From: Bryobacterales bacterium
GTDB taxonomy: Bacteria; Acidobacteriota; Terriglobia; Bryobacterales; Bryobacteraceae
Assembly (NCBI GenBank): GCA_020847045.1
Contig: JADLCT010000058.1
Coordinates: 83,388-147,387 of the forward strand
Direction of reading: 5' to 3'
DNA length: 64,000 nt
Made by a program: the position numbers and the translations under genes. A model generated the notes under the pieces. That model did no database searches. It was not told where the DNA came from and saw only the letters and a list, made by a program, of their open reading frames with translations. This document shows, piece by piece, positions 51,501-58,862 of the stretch; position 1 is the first letter of the stretch, and each line of letters begins with the position of its first letter.

Positions 51501-52470
51501 ATCGAGGAAAGATCTCGCACGGATAACGAGACACGTTCTTGATGGCGTGACAGGGAGTGATTGGGATGCCGACGTTCCACCAAAGCCAACATTTGGTCTG
51601 GCTGTAAAGGCAGGTGGGCTGGTGGAAGTGAGCGGCGTCTCGTTTGCCAGCTTGGAAAATACAGCAACTATTGCGGCGGGGACGCTGAACCTCCATTTTG
51701 CGAATGAGTTGGCGATGACACCAATTGCCACAACAGTCGCGCAGACATCGTCTGCAACCTCTGAAATCGTAGTGGATGTCCCGATATCGCTTCCCGATGG
51801 CGTGATTCTCGCTGTAGGGATGGAACTGATGAGATGTACAGTAAGTGTTGTGAATGACAGCGTGGTTGTTGTAGAACGAGGTGTGTTCGGCTCAGGCGTG
51901 GCAGAACACCCACCTGGTACGCCGATTCTTCCGCTGAAGCGGCGGACATCGACGATCCCTTTTCCCAAGCAGTTTTTTGGCAGCCTGGGAAGTGGTGACT
52001 TCGTGTTCACTGTGCCGATGGAGAGCACTCGACTCTTTGCTGCTGACTTGATGTTCACCAACGCAAGGGGAAACTCAGAGGTGGGCGCAGTGAACTTCAC
52101 GGTTCTGCCTGACAGAGGCTTGCGGGTACTGCGGGGGGGACAAATTGTAATCCAGGCAGATGGTCATCTGGCGATCCAATCCAATATTGCACCGCCAATT
52201 ATAGTTTCGGAAAGCCGTAGCATACGTGATGTTTTCGCCACTGTAGAGGAGGCGCCGGTGGGGGCGGCATTGGATCTCAGGGTGCGGCGAAACGCAACAG
52301 TGCTGTGCACACTGACAATCCCTGCCGGAGCAGTCATTTCGCAGGTAGTACCCGGTGCCAATCTAGGACCGCTGACAAGTATGGACAAAATTGCGGTGGA
52401 CATCACCTCTGTTGGGGTTGGAGAGGGCAAGACATCCGGACGGAACCTCACTGTTACCATCCGCCTCTAG
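48544..52470 (+). CDS. Large hub protein: gpL-like four-cysteine domain fused to gpJ-like tail tip
   Basis: A 1308-residue protein with a GTG start. Residues ~1-235 resemble minor tail protein L/TIGR02218-type hubs, with cysteines at 156, 185, 207 and 214 ('RRCPWLFP', 'YWCGYS', 'ETCGYSKTDCVERGMF') followed by 'RRFGGFQYVP'. In lambda gpL such cysteines hold an Fe-S cluster. Residues ~240-700 look like a tip/hub (gpJ-like), and ~760-1308 contain Fn3-like and beta repeats ('VLYYAITEKDLQGRESSLSASI', 'YGVNANEEQSRKDLARI'). It would form the tail tip and host contact. The late-tail base composition is AT-richer than its neighbours upstream. Confidence 0.7.
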   Translation: MQELSIVKESSHPGTPLFLFECRINNNLTYRWATHEVTVDGETYEARVLEHGAIEYRAGAAEESGFAQRVTVRLANADHSLSALTIQQQWKGAEIIIRFVVFDLSGGVPACPTSVVMRGTVNPPDLSDCESVKISILNRMGSLRAHIPSRRIQRRCPWLFPRTAEERQLAAGNSAGSRYSPFYWCGYSADVPSGVGNLADDVPFETCGYSKTDCVERGMFDQDEAQRATRRFGGFQYVPTAQLVSGFGETRMEVSAAEGPERTIGRLVPIAYGTVWTDGIITAGWFDGNLGHLEVVLSEGPIAGVVKVVVNDIEVPVGSGRVNATATGWYNVVTVGGREGAFNGDSVAASGESMRDPGAGVAVLSVVLPRSIVSHISKARVKVLLQGLLLPIYTEEGEEAGASFTSNSAWVLLDLLRRAGYKAEDVDLGSFAKAAAVCDELMSVGDGNGGERLVPKSACNTLLRIKRPIGEVIRGVQLGSRIGFRFRQDGRMGAYIEDSIGRQQTEKPAGSNSTVTLNGGWPSYEFGDGQGGAGGIVLSAVRGPALRLYSRSYSETANRVQVEFVDPENDYATDTLSLVDIDDVVKVGQEIGYQVPAVGVTGYGQAYRLCKSVLDKNVRGNVYAELESGLKAALVQPGEVITLNVPSAGLVRQPFRVMSVAPGRNCERVKILAQVHSEDWYAYPSIKSERTKWGAGAEQSEPRPLLGDAPDGNGGLVHSVTEQILEMADGSHRLQVLLGYKAPAPPGLPLDRRPLVPPTAGIALANGSFSGPQVLYYAITEKDLQGRESSLSASIRAVIPAGTNSAQVTIQAIRMSPQSASMSVYRGNDPWQMHRIADGVSASESFIDVGLPYLPDGPPDLHFAMAVSEWRMEYLPPMAISSAENGSVTVASAVLEPGSLNGKVVRIHSGRGQGQERAISSNTDTTISITSHWAIIPDGSSSVCVVESGWQPGGRSAGSPCVLDVPNLTGSTIHLRVYGVNANEEQSRKDLARITRHVLDGVTGSDWDADVPPKPTFGLAVKAGGLVEVSGVSFASLENTATIAAGTLNLHFANELAMTPIATTVAQTSSATSEIVVDVPISLPDGVILAVGMELMRCTVSVVNDSVVVVERGVFGSGVAEHPPGTPILPLKRRTSTIPFPKQFFGSLGSGDFVFTVPMESTRLFAADLMFTNARGNSEVGAVNFTVLPDRGLRVLRGGQIVIQADGHLAIQSNIAPPIIVSESRSIRDVFATVEEAPVGAALDLRVRRNATVLCTLTIPAGAVISQVVPGANLGPLTSMDKIAVDITSVGVGEGKTSGRNLTVTIRL

Positions 52471-52477
52471 GAGAGTC

Positions 52478-55216
52478 ATGACCGAAACGCCAGTTAAGTT
52501 GCGGCCTGACCGGGATCTTCAAGTCTATTTTGAACGTCCGTCGGCCATTGCTGCGATTAGCAGCGCAAGCGAACAGGGCTTCACGCTATCAGGGACATGG
52601 CGTCAGCAGTTCGACTGGGCTGTGGTGGAGTGGAACCGGGACAATGTGATCGAGCCACACTTCATGCGCCCGTTGCCGGACGGCGATATAAGTGGGCTAA
52701 CCTTATCGTACGAGGAGGTGCGCACAAACTGCATACCTGTAGATTCAGACCTGTTCCATGCGATCGACTGGCACGTCCTCCGAATTTGGACGAGACAGGA
52801 TGGTGTGAACGACTACTTCACGGTAAGACTGCGTCCATTCTCAACGCCAGTTGCTGGGGCGTATCGCTGCGCGGAGGCGTCCTTTACGTTAACCGGTACT
52901 CCAACCAGTGGTGATCATGTTGGTATCTCACTGCTTGAAGAGCATTACACATATAAAGTGTTAGGGTCAGATACGATTGCTACGATCGTTACTGCCATTG
53001 CGGGAATTGTAAACCAGTATTCCTCCTACGCTGACGCCGTATGCACTGGCGAAACAGTGACACTCATTTACCACGGACCAGGCCAAACTGCTGAAAACAG
53101 CACATCTGGATCCAATGGGAATCGTATAGGCGCTTATGGGTTTGTGTCAGGTGCAAGAACCGAGGCGTGGGAGACAGTGGCGAAGGTGTTTGAGGGTGGA
53201 CTATCTCCGACAAGGTGGCGAGTGACGATTCCGTTCGGGGAGCTTATTGCTGACGATGGACGAACGGTACCTACTCAGCATGTGCGAAAAATGCGTTGGA
53301 CGTATGCGGCAGACCTTCAGCCTGGAGCGTACGAGCGTTCAGAGTTTTCCGTGACAATATCTGATTGGAGTGTAACCGGTACAGGCCGAGGCTACGCCAT
53401 CCCCTCATCAAACAGTCAACGATTGGAGGATTCTGAATCCCTCTGGGAATACCATGGTGCGTGGCAATCGGCGATAGGGAACTTCTCTGGAGGATCAATT
53501 CATTACGCGTCATCCGAAGGGGCGTCTGCGATCATCTCTTACAATGTTGCGGAGTCGCATGAACTCGCGCTCGGAACCAGATTTGCTGACTCCGCATCGT
53601 CCGTTCAGGTGCTGCTCGATGGGGAGATGGTGTGTGCGGAAAACCTCATCATTCCTGGAGAGGACCAGCTTGCTCGTGTGATGCTTGGCCCTGTTGGAGC
53701 GGGGACGCATACGGTAGAGGTGAGGCATGCGGGTCCTACAGATAAGTACTTGTACCTCGATTTTATCGAGGTGTTTGGACGCGCTTCGGCAATGGTATCG
53801 TTTCCGATAAACGAAACCGTCAACCTAGCGACAGATTGGGACACCGACCATTCTTTGTCCATACCAGCTGAGCGAACTGCGTGGCTGATTAATTTCTTAG
53901 GCTTTCATGGGAGGGTCAATCACTATGTTGGTGCCCTTTGGTACTACGAACTGGTGCGGAGCGGGCACTCGTATGCGAGTGCTACGATTGAATTTGTTGG
54001 GCTTCCTATATTTAGTGAGTGGACGACGCTCGTTATAGGGAGAGACTTCTACCCGTTAAGCACAGATCTCATCTTAACGCACCTCAACAGGATTGGGGAC
54101 TCAGCTGATACCATCGCCAAGGCATTTGAGCTAGAGCTGAATCGTGGCTACACAGCGGTTCGGGCAACTGCTTCAGGTGCCCAACTGACAATCTACTCAC
54201 GGTCAATGGGCGAAGATGGCAATGCACTCCGAATATCGGCAGTTACCGCTAGTGGGTCATTTTACGTGAGCGTCCCCAGTGATCACCTGTCGGGAGGCCA
54301 GGATGGCCAATGGTTGACTGACATTATAGCTGTGCCAAGGTTAAACAGGGCTTGTCGCGATTGGACTCGTGCGTTCATTCGGTATCTGAATAATATTGGA
54401 TGTGATATTACCTGTGCATTCAGTATGGAACTGCAGCATGGGGATCGAAGCATTGAGACGGGAATTGCGCAGAGATATCCAAACAATGAGGCTGTGTATC
54501 TGAACACTCCAGCGCTGCAGACGAATTTTTCCCCAGTCTCCTTACTGTTCTGGCGTGAGGTGTACAAGGGGATGGCTGACCTCATGGCTAGTGAAGGTGC
54601 AACTCCTTACCTTCAGTTCGGCGAGGTTCAATGGTGGTACTTCCCGCTAGCAGGGGTCGGGATGACTTTCTACGATGAATATACAAAAAGCCGTTTTGCA
54701 AGCGAACAGGGCAGGCCAATGCAAGTGATCGCATCGCATCAAGAAAACCCTGAACCATTCATGACAGAACTCACCTATCTTGCTCAACTGATCGGTGAGT
54801 TTACATCCAACGTGATGGCATATGTGCGGAGCTTCCACAGTGATGCTAAATTTGAAGTCCTGTATCCTACTGATGTAAACGACACAGCTCTCAATGCACT
54901 CGCGAACTATCCTGGGCAGACGTGGACGCCAACAGAGATCTCGTGTCTCAAGACTGAGAGCTTCACGTATACATTCAGTAAGGATGTAAATCGTGGTCAA
55001 TATACGGTGGACTTTGCTGAGAGCAAGGGCTTCCTTGCATCGCAGAGGGCATTTCTCTGTGGTATAGGGGACTGGACGGCGCCATGGATGAAGGAGGTGG
55101 CTTATGCCAAGACCAGGGGGCTTGAGTCTATTACGTTGTTTGCGCTTGATCAGTACTGTTTGATTGGATACAATCCACCGCTTGATCTACTTGCCGGAAG
55201 AGCCTCGGAAGTGTAG
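52478..55216 (+). CDS. Large tail-tip or receptor-binding protein, possible glycoside-hydrolase-like C-terminus
   Basis: A 912-residue protein; the ATG at 52478 follows GGAGAG. Residues ~1-500 are beta-rich and include a TIGR-like repeat ('YASATIEFVGLPIFSEWTTLVIG'), similar to an earlier segment near residue 120-190. Residues ~590-912 look like an alpha/beta barrel ('YKGMADLMASEGATPYLQFGEVQWWYFPLAG'-type text, and 'GLESITLFALDQYCLIGYNPP'). This recalls TIM-barrel glycoside-hydrolase-like domains seen at the end of phage and GTA tail clusters. No catalytic pair is assigned. It is the last gene of the block. Confidence 0.6.
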   Translation: MTETPVKLRPDRDLQVYFERPSAIAAISSASEQGFTLSGTWRQQFDWAVVEWNRDNVIEPHFMRPLPDGDISGLTLSYEEVRTNCIPVDSDLFHAIDWHVLRIWTRQDGVNDYFTVRLRPFSTPVAGAYRCAEASFTLTGTPTSGDHVGISLLEEHYTYKVLGSDTIATIVTAIAGIVNQYSSYADAVCTGETVTLIYHGPGQTAENSTSGSNGNRIGAYGFVSGARTEAWETVAKVFEGGLSPTRWRVTIPFGELIADDGRTVPTQHVRKMRWTYAADLQPGAYERSEFSVTISDWSVTGTGRGYAIPSSNSQRLEDSESLWEYHGAWQSAIGNFSGGSIHYASSEGASAIISYNVAESHELALGTRFADSASSVQVLLDGEMVCAENLIIPGEDQLARVMLGPVGAGTHTVEVRHAGPTDKYLYLDFIEVFGRASAMVSFPINETVNLATDWDTDHSLSIPAERTAWLINFLGFHGRVNHYVGALWYYELVRSGHSYASATIEFVGLPIFSEWTTLVIGRDFYPLSTDLILTHLNRIGDSADTIAKAFELELNRGYTAVRATASGAQLTIYSRSMGEDGNALRISAVTASGSFYVSVPSDHLSGGQDGQWLTDIIAVPRLNRACRDWTRAFIRYLNNIGCDITCAFSMELQHGDRSIETGIAQRYPNNEAVYLNTPALQTNFSPVSLLFWREVYKGMADLMASEGATPYLQFGEVQWWYFPLAGVGMTFYDEYTKSRFASEQGRPMQVIASHQENPEPFMTELTYLAQLIGEFTSNVMAYVRSFHSDAKFEVLYPTDVNDTALNALANYPGQTWTPTEISCLKTESFTYTFSKDVNRGQYTVDFAESKGFLASQRAFLCGIGDWTAPWMKEVAYAKTRGLESITLFALDQYCLIGYNPPLDLLAGRASEV

Positions 55217-55283
55217 GCGTGGCCTCATGACACAGCAGTGTGAGGGAGGTGGGATATGCTATCCTCTTGCAGAAAGAGGTGCG

Positions 55284-55799
55284 ATGGTATTCACTTTTCG
55301 AGGCGTATCTCCAATTCTCGGCCCTTCGGTTTACATTCATCCAAGCGCTCAGATAATAGGTGATGTGAGCCTGGGTGAGGATGTGAGCGTGTGGTGTAAC
55401 GCGGTGATCCGTGGCGACGTGAATGGGATTCGGGTGGGTCGTGGTAGTAACATTCAGGATTGTGCTGTGCTGCATGTTGAACACGAAAGGCACTCTCTAA
55501 GCATAGGGGAGCATGTTACTGTTGGTCATAGTGCAGTGCTGCATGGATGCATGGTTGGAGATGATTGCCTGATAGGAATTGGCGCCATTGTGTTAAATGG
55601 TGCTGTCATTGGGCAGGGATGTGTGATTGGTGCGGGAGCTCTAGTTCCGGAGGGGTGCCGGATTCCGCCTGGAAGTGTAGTTCTGGGCATACCTGGGAAG
55701 ATCATTCGCACTGTTAGTGAGGAAGAGAAGGCGCGTTTCCGGTTGAACGCAGATCATTATATCGAGTTAGCCAAGTCTTATCAGGAGGGATGGTCGTGA
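55284..55799 (+). CDS. Gamma-carbonic anhydrase-like left-handed beta-helix protein
   Basis: A 171-residue hexapeptide-repeat protein (PaaY/YrdA/CaiE-like): 'VYIHPSAQIIGDVSLGEDVSVW', 'NAVIRGDVNGIRVGRGSNIQD', and the metal-ligand histidines in 'CAVLHVEHERHSL' and 'GHSAVLHGCMVGDD'. It is trimeric and zinc- or iron-dependent in the family. The ATG at 55284 has AAGAGG upstream, partly inside a small hairpin (CCTCTT/AAGAGG, 55263-55279) that could mask the ribosome binding site. It overlaps hisS (GTGA). Confidence 0.88.
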   Translation: MVFTFRGVSPILGPSVYIHPSAQIIGDVSLGEDVSVWCNAVIRGDVNGIRVGRGSNIQDCAVLHVEHERHSLSIGEHVTVGHSAVLHGCMVGDDCLIGIGAIVLNGAVIGQGCVIGAGALVPEGCRIPPGSVVLGIPGKIIRTVSEEEKARFRLNADHYIELAKSYQEGWS

Positions 55800-57058
55800 T
55801 TAAGGCTGTCAGAGGGACGCGGGATATCCTTCCACCAGTGGCTGGGGCTTGGGCCGAAGTCGAGTCGAAAGTGCGTTGTATTTTTCGTAGGTATAGGTGC
55901 GAGGAGATCAGGACGCCTGCATTTGAGGAGTCTGAGCTCTTCTCCCGGGGAGTCGGCGAAGAGACAGATATTGTCTCGAAAGAGATGTATACATTTACTG
56001 ATCGTGACGGTAGCTCCATCACGCTTCGCCCGGAGAATACCGCTTCGGTGATGCGTGCGTATATCGAGCATCGTTTGGATCAACGTCCTGGCATTCAGAA
56101 ATTATTCTATATTGGCCCGATGTTCCGCCGGGAACGACCCCAAAAGGGACGTTATCGGCAGTTTCACCAGATCGGAGCGGAGGTGATTGGGTCGGACCGA
56201 CCGGAAGTAGATGCTGAAGTTATCACTTTGGTATATGACCTACTTCAGGAGACAGGGGTTGACGACTTTAGAATCCTACTAAATTCAGTCGGATGCTCTG
56301 ATTGTCGTCCGGTGTTCCTGGCCAGACTTAAGGATTCATTGGTTTCCGTGAAGAAGGAATTGTGCCAGGATTGCCAGCGACGCTCTGAGACTAACCCGCT
56401 GCGTGTTCTTGATTGCAAGGTTTCGGCTGATCAGCAGTTTATTGATCAACTTCCTTCCATTGTGGATTCGCATTGCCAGTCTTGCCGGGAGCATTTCGAA
56501 GTGGTGAAGGGTACGTTGACCGACCTGCACATCCCTTTCACGATTCAGCCTCGATTGGTGCGGGGGTTGGACTACTATATGCGCACTACCTTTGAGTTTA
56601 CTCAGGGTACCCTTGGGGCACAGAATTCGATTTTGGGAGGCGGCCGTTACGATGGATTAGCCGCGCAACTCGGTTCCCGGATTTATGCACCGGGAATTGG
56701 CTTTTCCATTGGCCAAGACCGCTTAATGATGGCGCTTGAGGAGAGATGTGGGCAACGGCGCGACTCGCTTGACCTCTTTTTGGCTCCGCTGGGAGTACCT
56801 GCCGCTCGTCTGTGTGCCGTTCTGGCGCACGAACTGCGAGGCGGGGGAGCCACTGTCGAAGTTGGGGTGGACGCCAAGCTGAAGCGGGCATTGGAACTTG
56901 CTCATAAGCTGAACGCCCGATATACTCTTATCGTTGGCGACGATGAGGTTCGAACTGGGCAGTTTCTGTTGAAGGATATGAGCACCGGCTCTCAGGAACT
57001 CGTTTCGCGGCAACACCTTCTTAGCAAGTTCTCCACTGCGACGGAACATGGAATCTAG
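55796..57058 (+). CDS. hisS: Histidyl-tRNA synthetase
   Basis: A 420-residue class II synthetase: 'VRGTRDILPP' (start), motif 2 'FYIGPMFRRERPQKGRYRQFHQIGAEVIG', the HisRS motif 'RLVRGLDYYMRTTFE' and motif 3 'GGGRYDGLAAQLGS...GIGFSIGQDRLMMAL' in parts. It charges tRNA-His. A GTG at 55796 is preferred because GGAGG lies 7 bases upstream; the ATG at 55790 is too close to it. It overlaps aspS by 11 bases, the common bacterial pair. The DNA is noticeably AT-richer than aspS. Confidence 0.95.
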   Translation: MIKAVRGTRDILPPVAGAWAEVESKVRCIFRRYRCEEIRTPAFEESELFSRGVGEETDIVSKEMYTFTDRDGSSITLRPENTASVMRAYIEHRLDQRPGIQKLFYIGPMFRRERPQKGRYRQFHQIGAEVIGSDRPEVDAEVITLVYDLLQETGVDDFRILLNSVGCSDCRPVFLARLKDSLVSVKKELCQDCQRRSETNPLRVLDCKVSADQQFIDQLPSIVDSHCQSCREHFEVVKGTLTDLHIPFTIQPRLVRGLDYYMRTTFEFTQGTLGAQNSILGGGRYDGLAAQLGSRIYAPGIGFSIGQDRLMMALEERCGQRRDSLDLFLAPLGVPAARLCAVLAHELRGGGATVEVGVDAKLKRALELAHKLNARYTLIVGDDEVRTGQFLLKDMSTGSQELVSRQHLLSKFSTATEHGI

Positions 57059-58829
57059 CGTTTCTCTCGACTTTCTCGGCGATCTACGCCGTACTCACGA
57101 CTGTGGGGCCCTCCGGTTGGGGGACTCTGGTCACAGTGTTGTTCTCATGGGGTGGGTGCACCGCAGGCGTGATCTCGGTGGTGTAATCTTCATTCATCTT
57201 CGCGACCGCGAAGGCGTCACGCAATGCGTCTTTCATGCTGGAGAGGATTCCTCCCTTCACCAGAAGGCCGAGGGGCTTCGCCCTGAATTTGTTGTGGCTA
57301 TCCGCGGCAAGGTGAAGCCGAGAACGCCGGAGACCGTGAATTCCGCAATCAGCACCGGCGAGGTTGAGGTTGTTGCCGAAGAAATCCTACTGCTGAACGA
57401 ATCCAAGACGCCTCCTTTCCCGATGGAGGACAACGTTGACGTCAGCGAGGAGGTACGCCTCAAGTATCGATTTGTCGATCTTCGCCGTCCCCGGATGCAG
57501 CGCAATGTGATTCTTCGTTCCAAGGTCTCATTGGCTGTGCGCAACAGTCTTGCCGAACAGGGGTTCCTGGAGATTGAAACGCCCTTCATGACGCGCTCCA
57601 CGCCAGAAGGCGCGCGAGATTTCCTTGTCCCTTGCCGGTTGCAGCCCGGTACATTCTACGCTCTCCCACAATCGCCTCAAATCTTCAAGCAACTGCTCAT
57701 GGTGAGTGGCTATGACCGGTATTTCCAGATCGTCCGCTGCTTCCGTGACGAAGACCTGCGTGCTGACCGCCAGCCTGAATTCACTCAAATCGATCTCGAA
57801 ATGTCCTTCCCGCAGCAGCAGCAGATCTTCGAGGTAATCGAACCACTTGTTCAGCGGGTTTGCGAAGTTGCTGGTTTCAATATCACAACGCCAATTCCAC
57901 GCTTCACCTACGACGAGGTAATGAGATCCTACGGGATCGACAAGCCAGATCTTCGCCTTCCTCCCTTCTACGATGTCACCGATTTATTTACCGGGGCTGG
58001 GCTCACGGCCGATGGCATGCCAATCGTGGCCATCCACATCCCGAATGTGGGGCCCCTCAGCCGCAAAGACCGCGATGATGTGAAGCCCTTCGGACAGGAG
58101 CGGGGACTTCGAGTTTACGATGACATCAAACGTCTGGAGCGCGACTTCGCGGGTCCCATCGCGCAGGTTCGAGAGCGCGCTGGCGCCAAGGAGGGCGACC
58201 TGCTCTTTTTGTGCGGCGTCGTCGAAGCGCCTAAGTCTCCCCGTCCTGTCCAGTCGGTATATGAGGCCTGTGGTGCGTTCCGGCTCCAACTTGGACAGCG
58301 CTTCAACGACCGCCACAAACTCCTTTCCCCCACTGATTTTCGCTTCCTCTGGGTAGTGGATTTTCCCATGTTCGAATGGGATGAGGAGGACAAGCGGTGG
58401 GTCGCTGCGCACCATCCTTTCACCAGCGTTAAGGACGAGCACATTGAAAAACTCACGGACGATCCTGCTGGATGCCGTGCGAAGTCCTATGATCTCGTGC
58501 TGAACGGAGTCGAGCTTGGTTCTGGCTCCATCCGAATCCACCGCAGGGACGTCCAATCCAAAGTCTTTGCCGCACTTGGCATGAGCGCCGAAGAGGCTCA
58601 TCGCCGCTTCGGCTTTCTCCTGGATGCGCTTGAGTACGGTGCTCCGCCGCACGGCGGCATCGCTCTCGGTCTCGACCGCATGGTCATGATCCTTGCGGGC
58701 GAGTCGTCGATCCGCGACGTCATCCCCTTCCCCAAGACTTCAAAGGGCACAGACCTCATGTGTGAAGCGCCATCGGAAATCGGTGACCGCCAGCTTCGCG
58801 AGGTGGGCATCGCACTTCGCAAGCCGTAA
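57048..58829 (+). CDS. aspS: Aspartyl-tRNA synthetase
   Basis: A 593-residue bacterial-type class II synthetase with anticodon-binding OB fold ('VLMGWVHRRRDLGGVIFIHLRD') and catalytic core ('IETPFMTRSTPEGARDFLVP', 'FYALPQSPQIFKQLLMVSGYDRYFQI', 'RDEDLRADRQPEFTQIDLEMSF'). The GAD insertion and the C-terminal motif 3 ('GGIALGLDRMVMILAGESSIRDVI') are present. It charges tRNA-Asp and possibly tRNA-Asn (non-discriminating type not resolvable here). It is coupled to hisS by overlap and uses C-ending codons, unlike hisS. Confidence 0.96.
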   Translation: MESSVSLDFLGDLRRTHDCGALRLGDSGHSVVLMGWVHRRRDLGGVIFIHLRDREGVTQCVFHAGEDSSLHQKAEGLRPEFVVAIRGKVKPRTPETVNSAISTGEVEVVAEEILLLNESKTPPFPMEDNVDVSEEVRLKYRFVDLRRPRMQRNVILRSKVSLAVRNSLAEQGFLEIETPFMTRSTPEGARDFLVPCRLQPGTFYALPQSPQIFKQLLMVSGYDRYFQIVRCFRDEDLRADRQPEFTQIDLEMSFPQQQQIFEVIEPLVQRVCEVAGFNITTPIPRFTYDEVMRSYGIDKPDLRLPPFYDVTDLFTGAGLTADGMPIVAIHIPNVGPLSRKDRDDVKPFGQERGLRVYDDIKRLERDFAGPIAQVRERAGAKEGDLLFLCGVVEAPKSPRPVQSVYEACGAFRLQLGQRFNDRHKLLSPTDFRFLWVVDFPMFEWDEEDKRWVAAHHPFTSVKDEHIEKLTDDPAGCRAKSYDLVLNGVELGSGSIRIHRRDVQSKVFAALGMSAEEAHRRFGFLLDALEYGAPPHGGIALGLDRMVMILAGESSIRDVIPFPKTSKGTDLMCEAPSEIGDRQLREVGIALRKP

Positions 58830-58862
58830 GCGCCCGACATCCACGCGTTGTACGCTGGAATT

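Larger units (their letters stand above)
38525..55216 (+). mobile_element. Phage-structural gene block, gene-transfer-agent-like (or reduced prophage)
   Basis: About 16.7 kb of tightly packed same-strand genes in canonical siphovirus order: small terminase candidate, large terminase, portal, scaffold, coat, neck, tail tube, frameshifted chaperone, short tape measure, distal tail, hub and tip. Many junctions overlap as ATGA/GTGA. No integrase, repressor, replication, lysis or protease gene and no attachment-site repeat was seen, and no gene appears broken. The host-type flanks are a flavin reductase/membrane-protein pair at the left and carbonic-anhydrase-like/hisS/aspS at the right. This layout suits a domesticated particle such as a gene transfer agent; a satellite or remnant prophage is the alternative. 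The limits given are the first and last phage-like genes. Confidence 0.65.

Noticed and set aside
38294..55283. Search for integrase, repressor, lysis genes and attachment repeats
   Set aside because: None was recognised in or beside the block, and no convincing direct repeat was seen at 38294-38524 versus 55217-55283. A by-eye search cannot exclude short or diverged sites.
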